This document shows positions 55,109 to 63,971 of a stretch of 64,000 nt of DNA, piece after piece (the first letter of the stretch is position 1; each line of letters begins with the position of its first letter). The notes below the pieces were generated by a model. It ran no database searches. It was not told the DNA's origin and saw only the letters and a list, made by a program, of their open reading frames with translations. The translations under genes were made by a program, and so were the position numbers. Origin of the DNA: G958295935 sp965224235 (GTDB taxonomy: Bacteria > Chloroflexota > Dehalococcoidia > Lucifugimonadales > Lucifugimonadaceae); NCBI GenBank assembly GCA_965224235.1, contig CBDCYP010000002.1, forward strand, positions 1-64,000, read 5' to 3'.

Positions 55109-57513
55109 GTAGGGTAGGCCGCCGGCGAGTTACTCCGTGTGGAGCACTTTTCCGTCGGCCCCCCTCCGAACCGGACGTGCGGCTTTCACCGCATCCGGCT
55201 CTCCAGTGGTCTATGTCTGCTTTTGCGGATTCCAATTGCCGCCGTGGGCGTTCAGGTGGCAGGGACGGCAGACCACGAGGGTCTTGCGCCGCCGCGCCGC
55301 CATGATTTGTACCCACTTGGGCTTTTCGCCTTGGCCTTTCACGTTCAGGTCGCGGAGCGCACGGATGTGGTGAACTTCGACGTTCACCGTTGACCCGCAC
55401 AACTCGCATTCGTCCGCTAGGAGCCGTTGAATCAGCTCGTTGCGTTGGAACCCGTACCGTTGAGGCTGTTGGTCTACGAGGACGGCCTGCCTCTTCCGCT
55501 TCAGGGGTATGCCACCGAACTGTGCCACCAGTGGGCGTTTCCCATTGCCCCGCTGGACTTCGACCTTGAGGCAGGCCCGTTCGCTGTGCTCGGTTAGTGC
55601 GGTGCTCCGGTAGCGCCGGAACACCTTCCGGGTCGTGGTTTTGTGCTTGCTCGCAAGGGTTTTGGTCAGCGACTGTCCCATGACCCATTGCAATTTCCCG
55701 AAGTGGGAGACGTTTTGGGCCAGCAGGTAGTACTGAACGACGCCCCGGAACTCCGATTGATACCTGCTCACGATGGAATAGTCCTCATCGTGTATCAGCA
55801 CGCTGCGGTGTGCCGGTTTGCCGTTGCTCATGTAGGCTTGGCAGTGTTGCTCGATGACTTTTGCGGGAACTCGTAAGCCGATACGACCATTGACGCTGCG
55901 CCGACCAGTATGGTCGAGCTTGTCGTTGACCTGCTGGTTCACGAGTTCATAGCCGAGGAACTTGGCCGCCTGGCTGGTGGCATGGGTTATGAGTGTCTTT
56001 TCCCTGGATAGCTCCAGCTTGAGTGTGTCGCGCAGGAACGTCTTCAGGGACTCCTTTATCTGCTCGGCGTCGGCTTTTGGCCCGCTGAAGCCCAACACGA
56101 AGTCGTCTGCGTAGCGAACGTATCGGAGCCTGCGGAATCCAGGGTCGTGAGGATCGACTGACGGGAGTTGTTGCATCTGCTTGCGCAGTTGCGCCGCCAG
56201 CGTGTAGTTCCCCTTTTCCTTCTGGTACGCCATTCGGCCCTTCAACGCATTCCACGGACGGTTGACTCTTCGGGCTGTGCCACGGGTATGTGCTGGAATC
56301 AGCACCGTCTCGACGAATCTGTCCAACCGGTCTAGGTAGACGTTGGCGAGGATTGGGCTGACCACGCCGCCTTGCGGCGTACCGCTCAGGGTGCGGCCAT
56401 AGTGCCAATCCTCCATGTAGCCTGCCTTCAGTAGGTACTTGAGCAGGCGCAAGAAACGGTTGTCGTGAAGCTTTTCTCCGAGCACCGACAGCATGACCTC
56501 ATGGTCGATGTTGTCGAAGCACCCCTTGATGTCTCCCTCGACGAACCAGCGGACACCGGTCCAGTGAGTGACCACCTCGCCCAAAGCGGTGTGGCACCCC
56601 CGGTCGGGCCGGAAGCCGTGGGAGCGGTCGGAGAACTGCGGCTCGTAGTAGGCTTCCAGAATCATCCGGATGACCTCTTGCAGCAGCTTGTCCGTCCACG
56701 TCGGTATGCCCAAGGCGCGGGTCTTGCCGTTAGGCTTGGGAATGTTCACCCGTCGCACCGGCGTCCATCGGGAACCGCTCGTAACGAAGCTCGTCGATGA
56801 TGCGGTCGATTTTCGCCAGTGACATACCGTCCACGGTCTCTGCGGTGGTTCCCTTGGTCATCGCTCCCTGGTTTGAGTAGAGACGACCGTAGGCCCGCAG
56901 GTAGAGTTCCCGGTTGTACAGCAGCCGATAGATGTTCTCCAGCGGCAATCCTCGTTCTCCGCGTTCGCGTATGACGTTCAGTACAGTTTCGGCTGGTCTC
57001 ATCCTGAGTACCTCCCTGTCGTATTCCGTCTAAACCACCTGCCCTCCTTCGCCATGTGCCGGGCTTTCCCCGGTTCGGACTACTACGAGGGCTCCGTGAC
57101 CATAGGGGTCTCCCCCCGTAGGCCATCCCGCGTTCCGTTTGACATAGGACGTCCGAGCACGACTGTAGGGGCCCCGTTCATTCCCTTGAATGACCGCATC
57201 GGTCATCGCCCACTCACCGGAGGTGCACCGGTCACGACGACCGGCCAGTGCAATGAGTGGCGCCGGGTTACAAGCGTTCTACCGGCGGGCGGCAATAACA
57301 CCATCTGGGAACTGGGGTTCAGGCAATCAAGCTTTCACCGTATCGCGCGGGCCTTGCGGAACCGGCCTTACAACGCTTTCAGGCCGTAGCCGCTTTACCG
57401 ACATGCTGTTTTCCCCCTAGGCTTTCGCTTCGAGGTGGGTCGGTTGGCCCAAGAACTTCCTCCGAGTCCTTCCCGATTGAGTCGGGTATCCTATGCCGCG
57501 TTACGCGGCGCAC
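55109..57513 (-). mobile_element. Group II intron 1, with RT-HNH protein
   Basis: The 5' end is GTGCGCCGCGTAACGCG at 57513, matching the GUGYG consensus. Domain V is clear at about 55201-55163 (GAGCCGGATGCGGTGAAAGC, ending CGGTTCGGAGG). Domain VI leads to CCCTAC at 55109. Splicing joins CGCTACTGCGAGCACGACG to GCTCGCAGCACC and keeps the host frame. Length 2,405 nt. The non-coding part 57003-57513 is ribozyme domains I-IV. A 5' block including GGACTACTACGAGGGCTC (plus strand, 57077-57094) is shared with intron 2. Confidence 0.9.
55211..57002 (-). CDS. ltrA: Group II intron reverse transcriptase/maturase with HNH, frameshifted
   Basis: 596 residues if one base is dropped from GGG at 56770-56772. 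The N-terminus NIYRLLYNRELYLRAYGRLY is in one frame, then RRVNIPKPNGKTRALGIP in the next. It contains RT domains with YVRYADDFVLGF, maturase domain X, and a C-terminal HNH with CELCGSTVNVEVHHI and VVCRPCHL. GGGAGGTACTCAGG precedes the ATG at 57002. As sequenced the RT is broken, so mobility would rely on the other copy unless this is a sequencing error. Confidence 0.85.
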
Positions 57514-57631
57514 CGTCGTGCTCGCAGTAGCGGCAGGTCTTCCCGTCGGGGGAGAACCGCTGCCATGCCCCGTGGTTGCGCTGTCCGCGCCGCTTGTTGT
57601 TGCGCTTGGCCCGCTTCAGCGTCCTATCCAT
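57514..57631 (-). CDS. Zinc-finger protein, exon 1 (before group II intron 1)
   Basis: 39 codons plus one base: MDRTLKRAKRNNKRRGQRN, then WQRFSPDGKTCRYCEHD, ending in G just before the intron. AGGGAGG precedes the ATG, which overlaps the stop of the upstream 208-residue gene by 8 nt. CRYC from this exon and CRSG/CTAC from exon 2 suggest a zinc-binding fold. The basic N-terminus suggests nucleic-acid binding. Confidence 0.78.
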
Positions 57632-58250
57632 CGGACGCCTCCCTGGGCAGAGTCAGCCTGCCCGACGCAACGGCGTCGGACAGGTCGTCCCGCAGCTTCT
57701 GGGCCTTGGGAGAGCACCGGTAGGCGGAGACGCCCACCGATTGCAGGGGGACTATCTCCTCTTCCTCGATGCCCCGCTGCCAGAGCCAGCCCGCCCAGGA
57801 GCCGTGGAGGGGGAGCGGGCTGCGCTTGTCGAGGAACCGGTGATGGAGAGCCGGGGCCTCCTCCTCCGACTGCGCCAGCAGGAGGAAGGAGTCCTTCTCG
57901 TAGCCAAACTCCGCGGTCTTCGTATAGACGAGCGCGTGCCAGCCGCCGCTCGCCGGCAGGCGGGCGATCTTGGTCGTCCAGGTGCCGATGGTCTCGTACG
58001 GGATGATGCAGCGCTGGTAGCCGCCGTGGAGCGCCATGCCGTCGGCGCCCCTGATGATGTGGGCGACGTCCGGGGGCTGCTTGAGCAGCGACGCCCAGAT
58101 CGCCTTCAACGCCGTCTGGGAGCCGACCATCGAGACGAACCAGAGGCCGTCCGTCCGGTCGTCGCGGGCGAAGGCGTCGGCGGTGGCGTTGAAGCCGCCT
58201 GCGCTTATCGTGAACAGGTCTTCGGGGTCGATGGTGTGAGTCGCGAGCAT
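57624..58250 (-). CDS. Unknown 208-residue protein of the element
   Basis: I do not recognise a family. It begins MLATHTIDPEDLFTISAGGF and carries GLWFVSMVGSQTALKAIWAS, GGWHALVYTKTAEFGYEKDS and a C-terminal AYRCSPKAQKLRDDLSDAV. AAGGAGGT lies 6-8 nt before the ATG. It is coupled by overlap to exon 1 of the zinc-finger gene. It has no signal or membrane segment. Confidence 0.65.
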   Translation of the reverse strand: MLATHTIDPEDLFTISAGGFNATADAFARDDRTDGLWFVSMVGSQTALKAIWASLLKQPPDVAHIIRGADGMALHGGYQRCIIPYETIGTWTTKIARLPASGGWHALVYTKTAEFGYEKDSFLLLAQSEEEAPALHHRFLDKRSPLPLHGSWAGWLWQRGIEEEEIVPLQSVGVSAYRCSPKAQKLRDDLSDAVASGRLTLPREASDG

Positions 58251-58329
58251 TGCGACCTCCTTGCGTGTGGGTTGGGAGCGACGCGCTGGGGAGCATGTCC
58301 CCCGCGTGAGAGCCGGACGGCGTGGGCCG

Positions 58330-58836
58330 TCAGGACATGAGGCCCCGTTCCTTGAGGCTGACGGACCGCTCCCCGCCGATGACCACGTGGTCCAGCAGCT
58401 CGATGCCCAGGAGCTTGCCCGCCTGTGCCAGCTCCCTGGTGATGGCGGCGTCCTCCGGGCTGGGCGTCGGGTCCTGGCTGGGGTGGTTATGGCAGACGAT
58501 GATGCTGGGAACGGCCTCCATGACGGCGGGGCGCAGCACTTCCGCAGGGCGGATCATCGAGGAGTTCACGTTGCCCTGGTAGACGACCCGCTGGCCCACC
58601 ACCTGGTTCCTGGTGTTGAGCAGCAGCACCCGGAGCTGCTCCTGGGCGAGGCCGGACATCTCCGGCCCCAGCAGCTTCCGCACGTCTTCGGGGCAGCCGA
58701 TGGAGGGCGGGTCCTCCGGGCCTTCCGGCCTCGTCGCCACGTCGTAGCGGACCGCCAACTCCCCCAGCAGGCTCAGGTTGATGCGGAGCGCGTTCAGCAG
58801 AACAGCGTCCTTGGTGAAAGTCTTCTTCCTGGTCAT
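58330..58836 (-). CDS. RadC-like JAB-domain protein
   Basis: 168 residues. CHNHPSQDPTPSPED is the RadC JAMM motif, followed by AGKLLGIELLDHVVIG, the conserved C-terminal helix-strand. The helix-hairpin-helix N-terminus of chromosomal RadC (about 225 residues) is missing, as in plasmid and phage RadC homologues. AAGGAGG precedes the start. Its role is unknown; such proteins are common on ICEs and antirestriction regions. Confidence 0.85.
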   Translation of the reverse strand: MTRKKTFTKDAVLLNALRINLSLLGELAVRYDVATRPEGPEDPPSIGCPEDVRKLLGPEMSGLAQEQLRVLLLNTRNQVVGQRVVYQGNVNSSMIRPAEVLRPAVMEAVPSIIVCHNHPSQDPTPSPEDAAITRELAQAGKLLGIELLDHVVIGGERSVSLKERGLMS

Positions 58837-58870
58837 GTCGGCCTCCTTCGCTATCGGTTAGGACAGACAG

Positions 58871-58903
58871 CGGGGCCGCCCCCTGTAGTGGGAAGCGGCC
58901 CCG
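58871..58903. terminator. Intergenic GC-rich hairpin between SSB and RadC-like genes
   Basis: CGGGGCCGC (58871-58879) pairs with GCGGCCCCG (58895-58903) around a 15-nt loop. No T-run on the minus strand follows. It belongs to the recurring hairpin set of this element. Confidence 0.5.
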
Positions 58904-58950
58904 TGGTGCGCCTCTGAAAAGGCGTCGCCATGCGGTTGTGGGTCGACCGG

Positions 58951-59334
58951 CTAGAAGGGAGAGGCGCCGACCGGCTGCTCGATGTCCGCGGCGTCGCCGT
59001 TGCCGTTGCCGTTGTGGGAGTCGAGGAAGACGACCTCGGAGGCGTGTATCTCGGTGCGGTGGCGGCGCTGGCCGTCGTCACCCTCCCAGCTGTTCTGGAC
59101 AATGCGGCCGGAGAGGTAGATGCGCTGGCCCTTGCCCACGTACTGGTTCACGGCCTCGGCGAGCCCGGCCCAGCACGTCACGTCGTGCCAGTCCGTCTCC
59201 GTCTCCCCGTTGGAGCGGGGCCGGTCGGTCGCCAGCCGCAGCTTGGTGACGGCGGTGCCATTCGGCGTGTAGCGCATCTCGGGGTCGGTCCCAACCCTGC
59301 CCAGAAGCTCGACTTTGTTGATGGTGCGTGACAT
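58951..59334 (-). CDS. ssb: Single-stranded DNA-binding protein
   Basis: 127 residues from ATG 59334. MSRTINKVELLGRVGTDPEM, GTAVTKLRLATDR, VTCWAGLAEAVNQYVGKGQ and YLSGRIVQNSW form a full OB fold. A short linker (NGNGNGDAADIE) leads to the tip VGASPF. The usual acidic D-D-x-P-F tip is reduced to S-P-F, so interactions with host repair proteins may be weakened. Short plasmid-type SSBs of this size are typical of mobile elements. Confidence 0.92.
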   Translation of the reverse strand: MSRTINKVELLGRVGTDPEMRYTPNGTAVTKLRLATDRPRSNGETETDWHDVTCWAGLAEAVNQYVGKGQRIYLSGRIVQNSWEGDDGQRRHRTEIHASEVVFLDSHNGNGNGDAADIEQPVGASPF

Positions 59335-59391
59335 GTGATTCTCCTTGTGTGAGTAGTGGCGCGGTCTTGCCGCGCCCGTCTTGAATGAGAG

Positions 59392-59427
59392 CGGGGCCGA
59401 CTCCCCGATACGGGGAAGACGGCCCCG
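59392..59427. terminator. Intergenic nested hairpin before SSB
   Basis: CGGGGCCG (59392-59399) pairs with CGGCCCCG (59420-59427), with an inner CCCC/GGGG stem. It lies between the end of the intron-split nuclease gene and ssb. Confidence 0.5.
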
Positions 59428-59453
59428 TCCTGCGCTCCCAACAGGGGAAGCGT

Positions 59454-59485
59454 CTAGGTGTTCACCCGCACGTACTCCGACTCGC
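59454..59485 (-). CDS. Cas4/AddB-like nuclease, exon 2 (after group II intron 2)
   Basis: Thirty-two nt: GC completes a Ser codon with exon 1, then ESEYVRVNT and TAG. The full spliced protein ends IVTESESEYVRVNT. Without splicing, exon 1 would end in intron-encoded PRSA instead, so the intron replaces only about 10 C-terminal residues. Confidence 0.75.
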
Positions 59486-61868
59486 ATTAGGTAGGGACAG
59501 CGCCGCCGATGACCGGATTGCTCCGGCTGGTTTGCGCCATCCCTCCTACCGAACCGGGCGTGCCACTTTCGCGGCACCCGGCTCTCCATTAGACGGTTCG
59601 TTATTGGCTTGGTTGGCTTACGGCCTTATGGCACGGCCGGCAGAGCGTGACCAGGTTACTGAGCGCGTGAGACTTCATGCCTTTGGTGTGGTGGACTTGG
59701 AGAGGACTCCGAGCGCCACACTGTTGGCATTTCATTCCGTCGCGCAACTTGGCCTGGAGTTTCCGTTCGGCTAGTTCGAGAGGCTCGCTGCGATTGCTGC
59801 TGCCAGCCCCAATAGTCGCCGTGTAGATACGCTCGTCTGGGCCGGTTTCTCCCTTTGGATGGTCATTCGCCGCCGTTGCGTGGCCGGACAGGTAGGGATG
59901 CGGGAAGCCCGCTTTGCCCTTCTGCCGGTAGCGATAGCGGACAAGCTCCGTTGGAGTGGGGAGCCATTGGTACACTTCCAGCGAGTTATCACCTTCGTGC
60001 ACCTCTGCGTACCAGCGGATCCTGCCATGAAGCCTCTCGGATTTGCTTCGGATGAGCTGCCCCTTGTGGCTTCCCTTGTGCTTCTTCCGCAACCAGTGAA
60101 AGTAGCGGAACCAGGCGAAGTTGGTAATCTCTCCGATGTCCCGTACGAAGCTGGTGTACCGGTAGTATTCGGCCCAGCCCCGCACGATAGCGTTCAGGGT
60201 CTTCAACCGGGTGTACTCATCCATCCACGTCCAATTCCTGGAAGTCAGGTCTTTGAGCTTCCGTGTCACTCGCTCCATGGCCTTGGCAGTCGGTCGAAGA
60301 TGCAAGGCCCACCGGCCATTGACGCGCTTGCGCTGGATATGGAAACCCAGGAAGTCGAAGCCGTCGTTGACGTGGGTGATGACCGTCTTTTCTTCCGATA
60401 GCGTCAGGTGGAGTTTGTTCTCCAGAAACTGCTGTATGGCCTGCTTGGTGGCCTTGACCTCGGCGATGGGGCCATTGCTGACGACCACAAAGTCATCCGC
60501 GTAGCGCACCATCTTGTAGTTGCCGAGACCTGCCTGCCTTCTCCGTTCGCGGGTATATCGGTCGAGGTCCCACTGCGCCGCCGCCCACTGGTCAAACTCG
60601 TTGAGGTAGACGTTGGATAGCAGCGGGGAGATTACCCCTCCCTGTGGCACACCGGATTCGGTGCGCGCGAAGAGGCCCCCTTCCAGCACGCCCGCTTTCA
60701 GGAACTTCCAGATCAAGTCCAGTAGCGCCCTGTCCTTCAACCGCTTCCGCAGCAGCTTCATCAGCGTCCGATGATGGACGGTATCGAAGTAGCTTTGGAG
60801 GTCGCCTTCAATCACGTAGTAGTGTTTCACGCTGCTGTTGGACAAGGTCATGAGGACTGCGATTGCATCCATGGTGCGACGACCTTTACGGAAGCCGTAG
60901 GAGTGCGGGTGGAAATCCGACTCATAAATCGGGTCGAGGATGGCCCGAAGTGCTTCCTGCACGATGCGATCCCGCAGGGCGGGGATGCCCAACGGGCGCT
61001 GTTTGCCATCGTGCTTGGGTATATAGACTCGCCTGACGGGTAGCGGCTTGTACGTTTTGCGCTTCAGTTGGTCGATGAGCGTCGTCATCTGACGCTCGTA
61101 GTCCTCCTTGAACGCAGCCCGCGTTACGCTGTCCACGCCGTCGGTCTGGCTACCCGGTCGCGCCAGTACCCTTTCAGCCGATATGTGCATCCAGTAGTCC
61201 CAGTGCAACAGGTCGTACAGGTTGGTGAACCTGTGGTCTGGATGCTCACTGGCCGTCGTTGCCAAGAACCTTTGCTTTTCTGCCATCTTTGTCGGGTTCA
61301 TACATCCCTCCTCTGGCTTAGTTCGCTTGTGTTCTGCACTCGTCTAATTGCCCTCCTTCGCCATGTGGTCGGCTTTCCCGACCTCGGACTACTACGAGGG
61401 CTCTGCCCCACATCCGGCATTGGCCGCAGGCTGGCCTACCCCGTTGCCGGGGAGCCGAACGTGGTTCCCAAGTTCACCTAGATTGCGTCTGCGTGTCGTC
61501 GTAGGCCCTGCCTGTACGCCTGGCACGGCTCCTTGCCGTGCTCGTCATCGGAGGGTGCCGGTCAGAGGGAGTACGGCATCCTTGCCCTTGAAGGACTGTC
61601 CCTGCACTGAGAAGACAGGGGTTCCGAAGACTCCACCCTCGCCCTACCGTGAGCGGGTGGTCAATCGTGCGACGCTTCAAACAGCAGTTTCTTGCGTAGC
61701 CGTAACGACACTCTGGCTAGCAGCGCGCGGTGCAGTAGGGTGGCCGCCACCACATTGTCGGGAAGGCTTCAGACACGGTTCGCCCCTGTGCCTGCTTCCC
61801 TAGCCACCGGCCCACTCCTGGCCGGGTTCCACATCGGAAACTTTCAATCTAGGCGCTTCTTGGCGCAC
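59486..61868 (-). mobile_element. Group II intron 2, with intact RT-HNH protein
   Basis: The 5' end is GTGCGCCAAGAAGCG at 61868. Domain V is at about 59584-59549 (GAGCCGGGTGCCGCGAAAG, ending CGGTTCGG) and the 3' end CCCTACCTAAT at 59486. Splicing joins ATCGTCACCGAGA to GCGAGTCGGAG and keeps frame. Length 2,383 nt. The non-coding 61302-61868 is ribozyme sequence. The start and a shared block (GGACTACTACGAGGGCTC, near 61385) show it is related to intron 1, but the RTs are diverged. Confidence 0.9.
59601..61301 (-). CDS. ltrA: Group II intron reverse transcriptase/maturase with HNH
   Basis: 566 residues. RT domains include IPKHDGKQRPLGIPALRDRI, YGFRKGRRTMDAI, GVPQGGVISPLLSNVYL and the catalytic MVRYADDFVVV. 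A maturase domain X follows (RGWAEYYRYTSF, then WFRYFHWLRKKHK), and a C-terminal HNH with CQQCGARSPLQVHHTKGM and TLCRPCHKA. AGGAGGGATGT precedes the ATG. It is intact, about 17 nt from domain V. It may mobilise this intron and possibly intron 1. Confidence 0.93.
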   Translation of the reverse strand: MNPTKMAEKQRFLATTASEHPDHRFTNLYDLLHWDYWMHISAERVLARPGSQTDGVDSVTRAAFKEDYERQMTTLIDQLKRKTYKPLPVRRVYIPKHDGKQRPLGIPALRDRIVQEALRAILDPIYESDFHPHSYGFRKGRRTMDAIAVLMTLSNSSVKHYYVIEGDLQSYFDTVHHRTLMKLLRKRLKDRALLDLIWKFLKAGVLEGGLFARTESGVPQGGVISPLLSNVYLNEFDQWAAAQWDLDRYTRERRRQAGLGNYKMVRYADDFVVVSNGPIAEVKATKQAIQQFLENKLHLTLSEEKTVITHVNDGFDFLGFHIQRKRVNGRWALHLRPTAKAMERVTRKLKDLTSRNWTWMDEYTRLKTLNAIVRGWAEYYRYTSFVRDIGEITNFAWFRYFHWLRKKHKGSHKGQLIRSKSERLHGRIRWYAEVHEGDNSLEVYQWLPTPTELVRYRYRQKGKAGFPHPYLSGHATAANDHPKGETGPDERIYTATIGAGSSNRSEPLELAERKLQAKLRDGMKCQQCGARSPLQVHHTKGMKSHALSNLVTLCRPCHKAVSQPSQ

Positions 61869-62937
61869 TCTCGGTGACGATCTCGGCCCGGACCTCCGGG
61901 TCGAGGGCCTCGTTCAGCCTGCGGTGGTTCACCGAGTACCTGGTGGAGCTGACGAGGGTGACCGTCCGGCCCCCCACCGTCGCTTTCGAGTCGCCCTGCC
62001 GGCGCATCCACGCCTTCAGGGTGTCCAGCGCGGCGCGCTTGGCCTTTTCGGGCTCCTTGATGGACTCCTGAGCCTCTGCGTAGGCCGCCACCGCGTCCCG
62101 TGCCTCTTCGTCGCTCACCTCCTTGTCCTCTATCTCCGTCTCTTCGCTCGCTTCCGCCATTCCCGGCAGGCAGACCGCCAGGAACGGGCAGGACCTGCAC
62201 TGCCAGCTGGTGGACGAAAAATCCCGACCCGGCAGCGCGTCGGGGTCAGGCCCGCTACGGACGTGGTGAGCGGCAAGCTCACCGAGCCACTCGCTGGCGT
62301 CCCGCAAGGCCCGCTCCAGCCGGTGGGCTGGGATCCGCTCCCAGTCCCAGGTGCGAGCCCCCGTGTCCATCGTGGCGATTACCGCGTCCCGCAGGTCGCC
62401 GAACTCGCCGAGCGAGTAGAAGGCGGCCTGGGCCACCGACGCCGGATGGCTGCGCTCGGCTCCCAGCGTCTGCCAGCGCTTGAACGCCTCCGGTCCCCGC
62501 GTCTTGATCTCGACGACCATCGGGTCGCCGTAGGCGGGACCGTGCGTCTCTCCCTCGAAGAGGAACAGCTGCGGCGCAGCCGCCTCGCCCCCCTCCACCG
62601 GCATCCGCACCGTGCCGTCCGGGTGGCCCGTGACCAGCAGATTGGGGCCGATGCGCACCGCCACCTGCTGCGGGTCCTGGGGGTCGGCGGCATCGACCTT
62701 CCAGCCCGCCCGCTCCATCGCCCGCACCACCACCGGCTCAAGGGCGTTGCCCGCCTCCATCGCCGTCAGCGACTCCTCGCTGGGGGGGTTCGTGGGCTCG
62801 TAGTTGGTTGCGGCGTACCAGAGGGAGCGGCGGCAGCCCAGGGCTGACGATGCCCGCACCTCCATGTTGCCGTCGTCGTCGAACCGCGCCGCAGGACGGG
62901 AGAAGACCTCCGCCCGCTCGTCAATCGTCGTTACCAT
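61869..62937 (-). CDS. Cas4/AddB-like PD-(D/E)XK nuclease, exon 1
   Basis: 356 codons plus one base from ATG 62937 (AGGAAGGAGG upstream). Asp107 in GHPDGTV and Glu143-x-Lys145 in MVVEIKTRG form the nuclease site, and QAAFYSL the following motif. Cys35 with Cys247, Cys250 and Cys256 (CRSCPFLAVC) fits the iron-sulfur cluster of Cas4 and AddB. The C-terminal 60 residues are helical. With exon 2 the protein has 366 residues. It is a plausible DNA-processing exonuclease for the element's replication; it is not next to any CRISPR array. Confidence 0.82.
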
Positions 62938-62966
62938 CGTCGTCGCCTCCTTCCTGTAAGTGAGAA

Positions 62967-62997
62967 GCGGGGCCGCCCCCGAAGGAGACAGCCCCGC
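62967..62997. terminator. Intergenic hairpin upstream of the nuclease gene
   Basis: GCGGGGC (62967-62973) pairs with GCCCCGC (62991-62997). It is the same class of stem as at 58871, 59392 and the truncated copy at 63972-64000. Confidence 0.45.
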
Positions 62998-63020
62998 CTC
63001 GATACCGTGGTCCTGGCCGT

Positions 63021-63437
63021 TCATGCGGCCGCTTTCATCTCAATCGCCGCCTCTTGCGCCGTCTCCGCCTCCCGCTCCTCCCTGGCCCGCAGGTGGGCCT
63101 TGAGGATGTGCGCTATCCCGTCGCCGAGTCCGAGCACCGCAACGCTCTTGCCGTCCGGCATCGTGTTGAAGAACGGCTGCATCTCGGCTATCCCCTGGCA
63201 CTGGTCGATGATCTCCTCCAGGGACGTGCCGCGCCGCAGGTGCAGTGAGATCAACCGGCAGGCCAGCTCGGTGACGCCGTGCTGGAAGCTGCCTCCCTTC
63301 CCCAGCCAGCCGAAGACCTCGAAGGGCTCGCCGTCCTCGTCCGTCGAGACGGTGACGTAGAGGTTCCCCATCTCCGTCTGGAGCTTGGTCGTCGTGCTGG
63401 GAAGGCTGCGGGGCCTGGGTCGTGTCGTCGCGGTCAT
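63021..63437 (-). CDS. TSCPD-domain protein
   Basis: 138 residues from ATG 63437. LQTEMGNLYVTVSTDEDG, PFEVFGWLGKGG and ELACRLISLHLRRGTSLEEI resemble the TSCPD domain at the end of B12-dependent ribonucleotide reductases, here as a free protein with a short alanine-rich tail. Stand-alone TSCPD proteins are known from phages and plasmids. Its role is unclear, perhaps nucleotide-pool regulation. The start overlaps the upstream stop as ATGA. Confidence 0.75.
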   Translation of the reverse strand: MTATTRPRPRSLPSTTTKLQTEMGNLYVTVSTDEDGEPFEVFGWLGKGGSFQHGVTELACRLISLHLRRGTSLEEIIDQCQGIAEMQPFFNTMPDGKSVAVLGLGDGIAHILKAHLRAREEREAETAQEAAIEMKAAA

Positions 63438-63940
63438 GGCCTGCCCCCTTCCGCCCGGCAGAGCGGGAGCGTCCGGCTGCACTCGACGGCCTTCAGCTTC
63501 CCGTAGGCCCGCACCATCTCGGCGTCGCCCACGAAGGACTCGGCCTCGATGCGGGTGTCGAACCGCCCGAACGGGTCCGTCCCGAAGCCGCCCCGGTAGG
63601 CGACGGCGTGGTAGTGGATTCCCGGCGGGCAGTCACGGAGGTGCGGGAGGGCCGGGGCGTAGCGGTCGAAGTAGCCCGCGACCTTCAGCGCCATCTCCCT
63701 CTCGCGGTCGTCGCCGAGTCCCAAGAGCGTCCTGACGATGGGCTCCTCGCAGTCCTCCTCGGCGAAGGTGGGCGTGAACATGGCGGATCGGACGCAGGCG
63801 GGGATTGCGGCCCACCGCTCGCGGCTGAGCTTCAGCCCGCCGTGGCTGGGCGTCCAGACTCGCCAGACGCCCTCGGCCAGCTCCACCACGTCATGTGTCC
63901 AGCCCCAGGGTGTGCTTACCAAGGTCTCAGTCGTTGTCAT
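63434..63940 (-). CDS. DUF7007-like protein
   Basis: 168 residues. TPWGWTHDVVELAEGVWRV, TPSHGGLKLSRERWAAIP and FAEEDCEEPIV match my memory of the domain DUF7007 on plasmids. The C-terminal half (PPGIHYHAVAYRGGFG and after) looks like a separate unit. No function is assigned. Its stop overlaps the TSCPD gene start (ATGA). Confidence 0.6.
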   Translation of the reverse strand: MTTTETLVSTPWGWTHDVVELAEGVWRVWTPSHGGLKLSRERWAAIPACVRSAMFTPTFAEEDCEEPIVRTLLGLGDDREREMALKVAGYFDRYAPALPHLRDCPPGIHYHAVAYRGGFGTDPFGRFDTRIEAESFVGDAEMVRAYGKLKAVECSRTLPLCRAEGGRP

Positions 63941-63971
63941 GGCTCGTAGCCTCCTAGTCCTGTAATGAAGG

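Noticed and set aside
54819..55688. A 289-residue frame continuing upstream of the zinc-finger exon 2
   Set aside because: It runs through domain V/VI and the HNH-coding end of group II intron 1; only 54819-55108 is exon.
55109..61868. Reverse transcriptases as a diversity-generating retroelement
   Set aside because: Both have maturase and HNH domains and lie within clear group II introns with domain V; there is no template repeat with adenine variation.
61869..62937. Cas4-like nuclease as part of a CRISPR-Cas locus
   Set aside because: No cas genes or array are present; the neighbours are plasmid/ICE genes.
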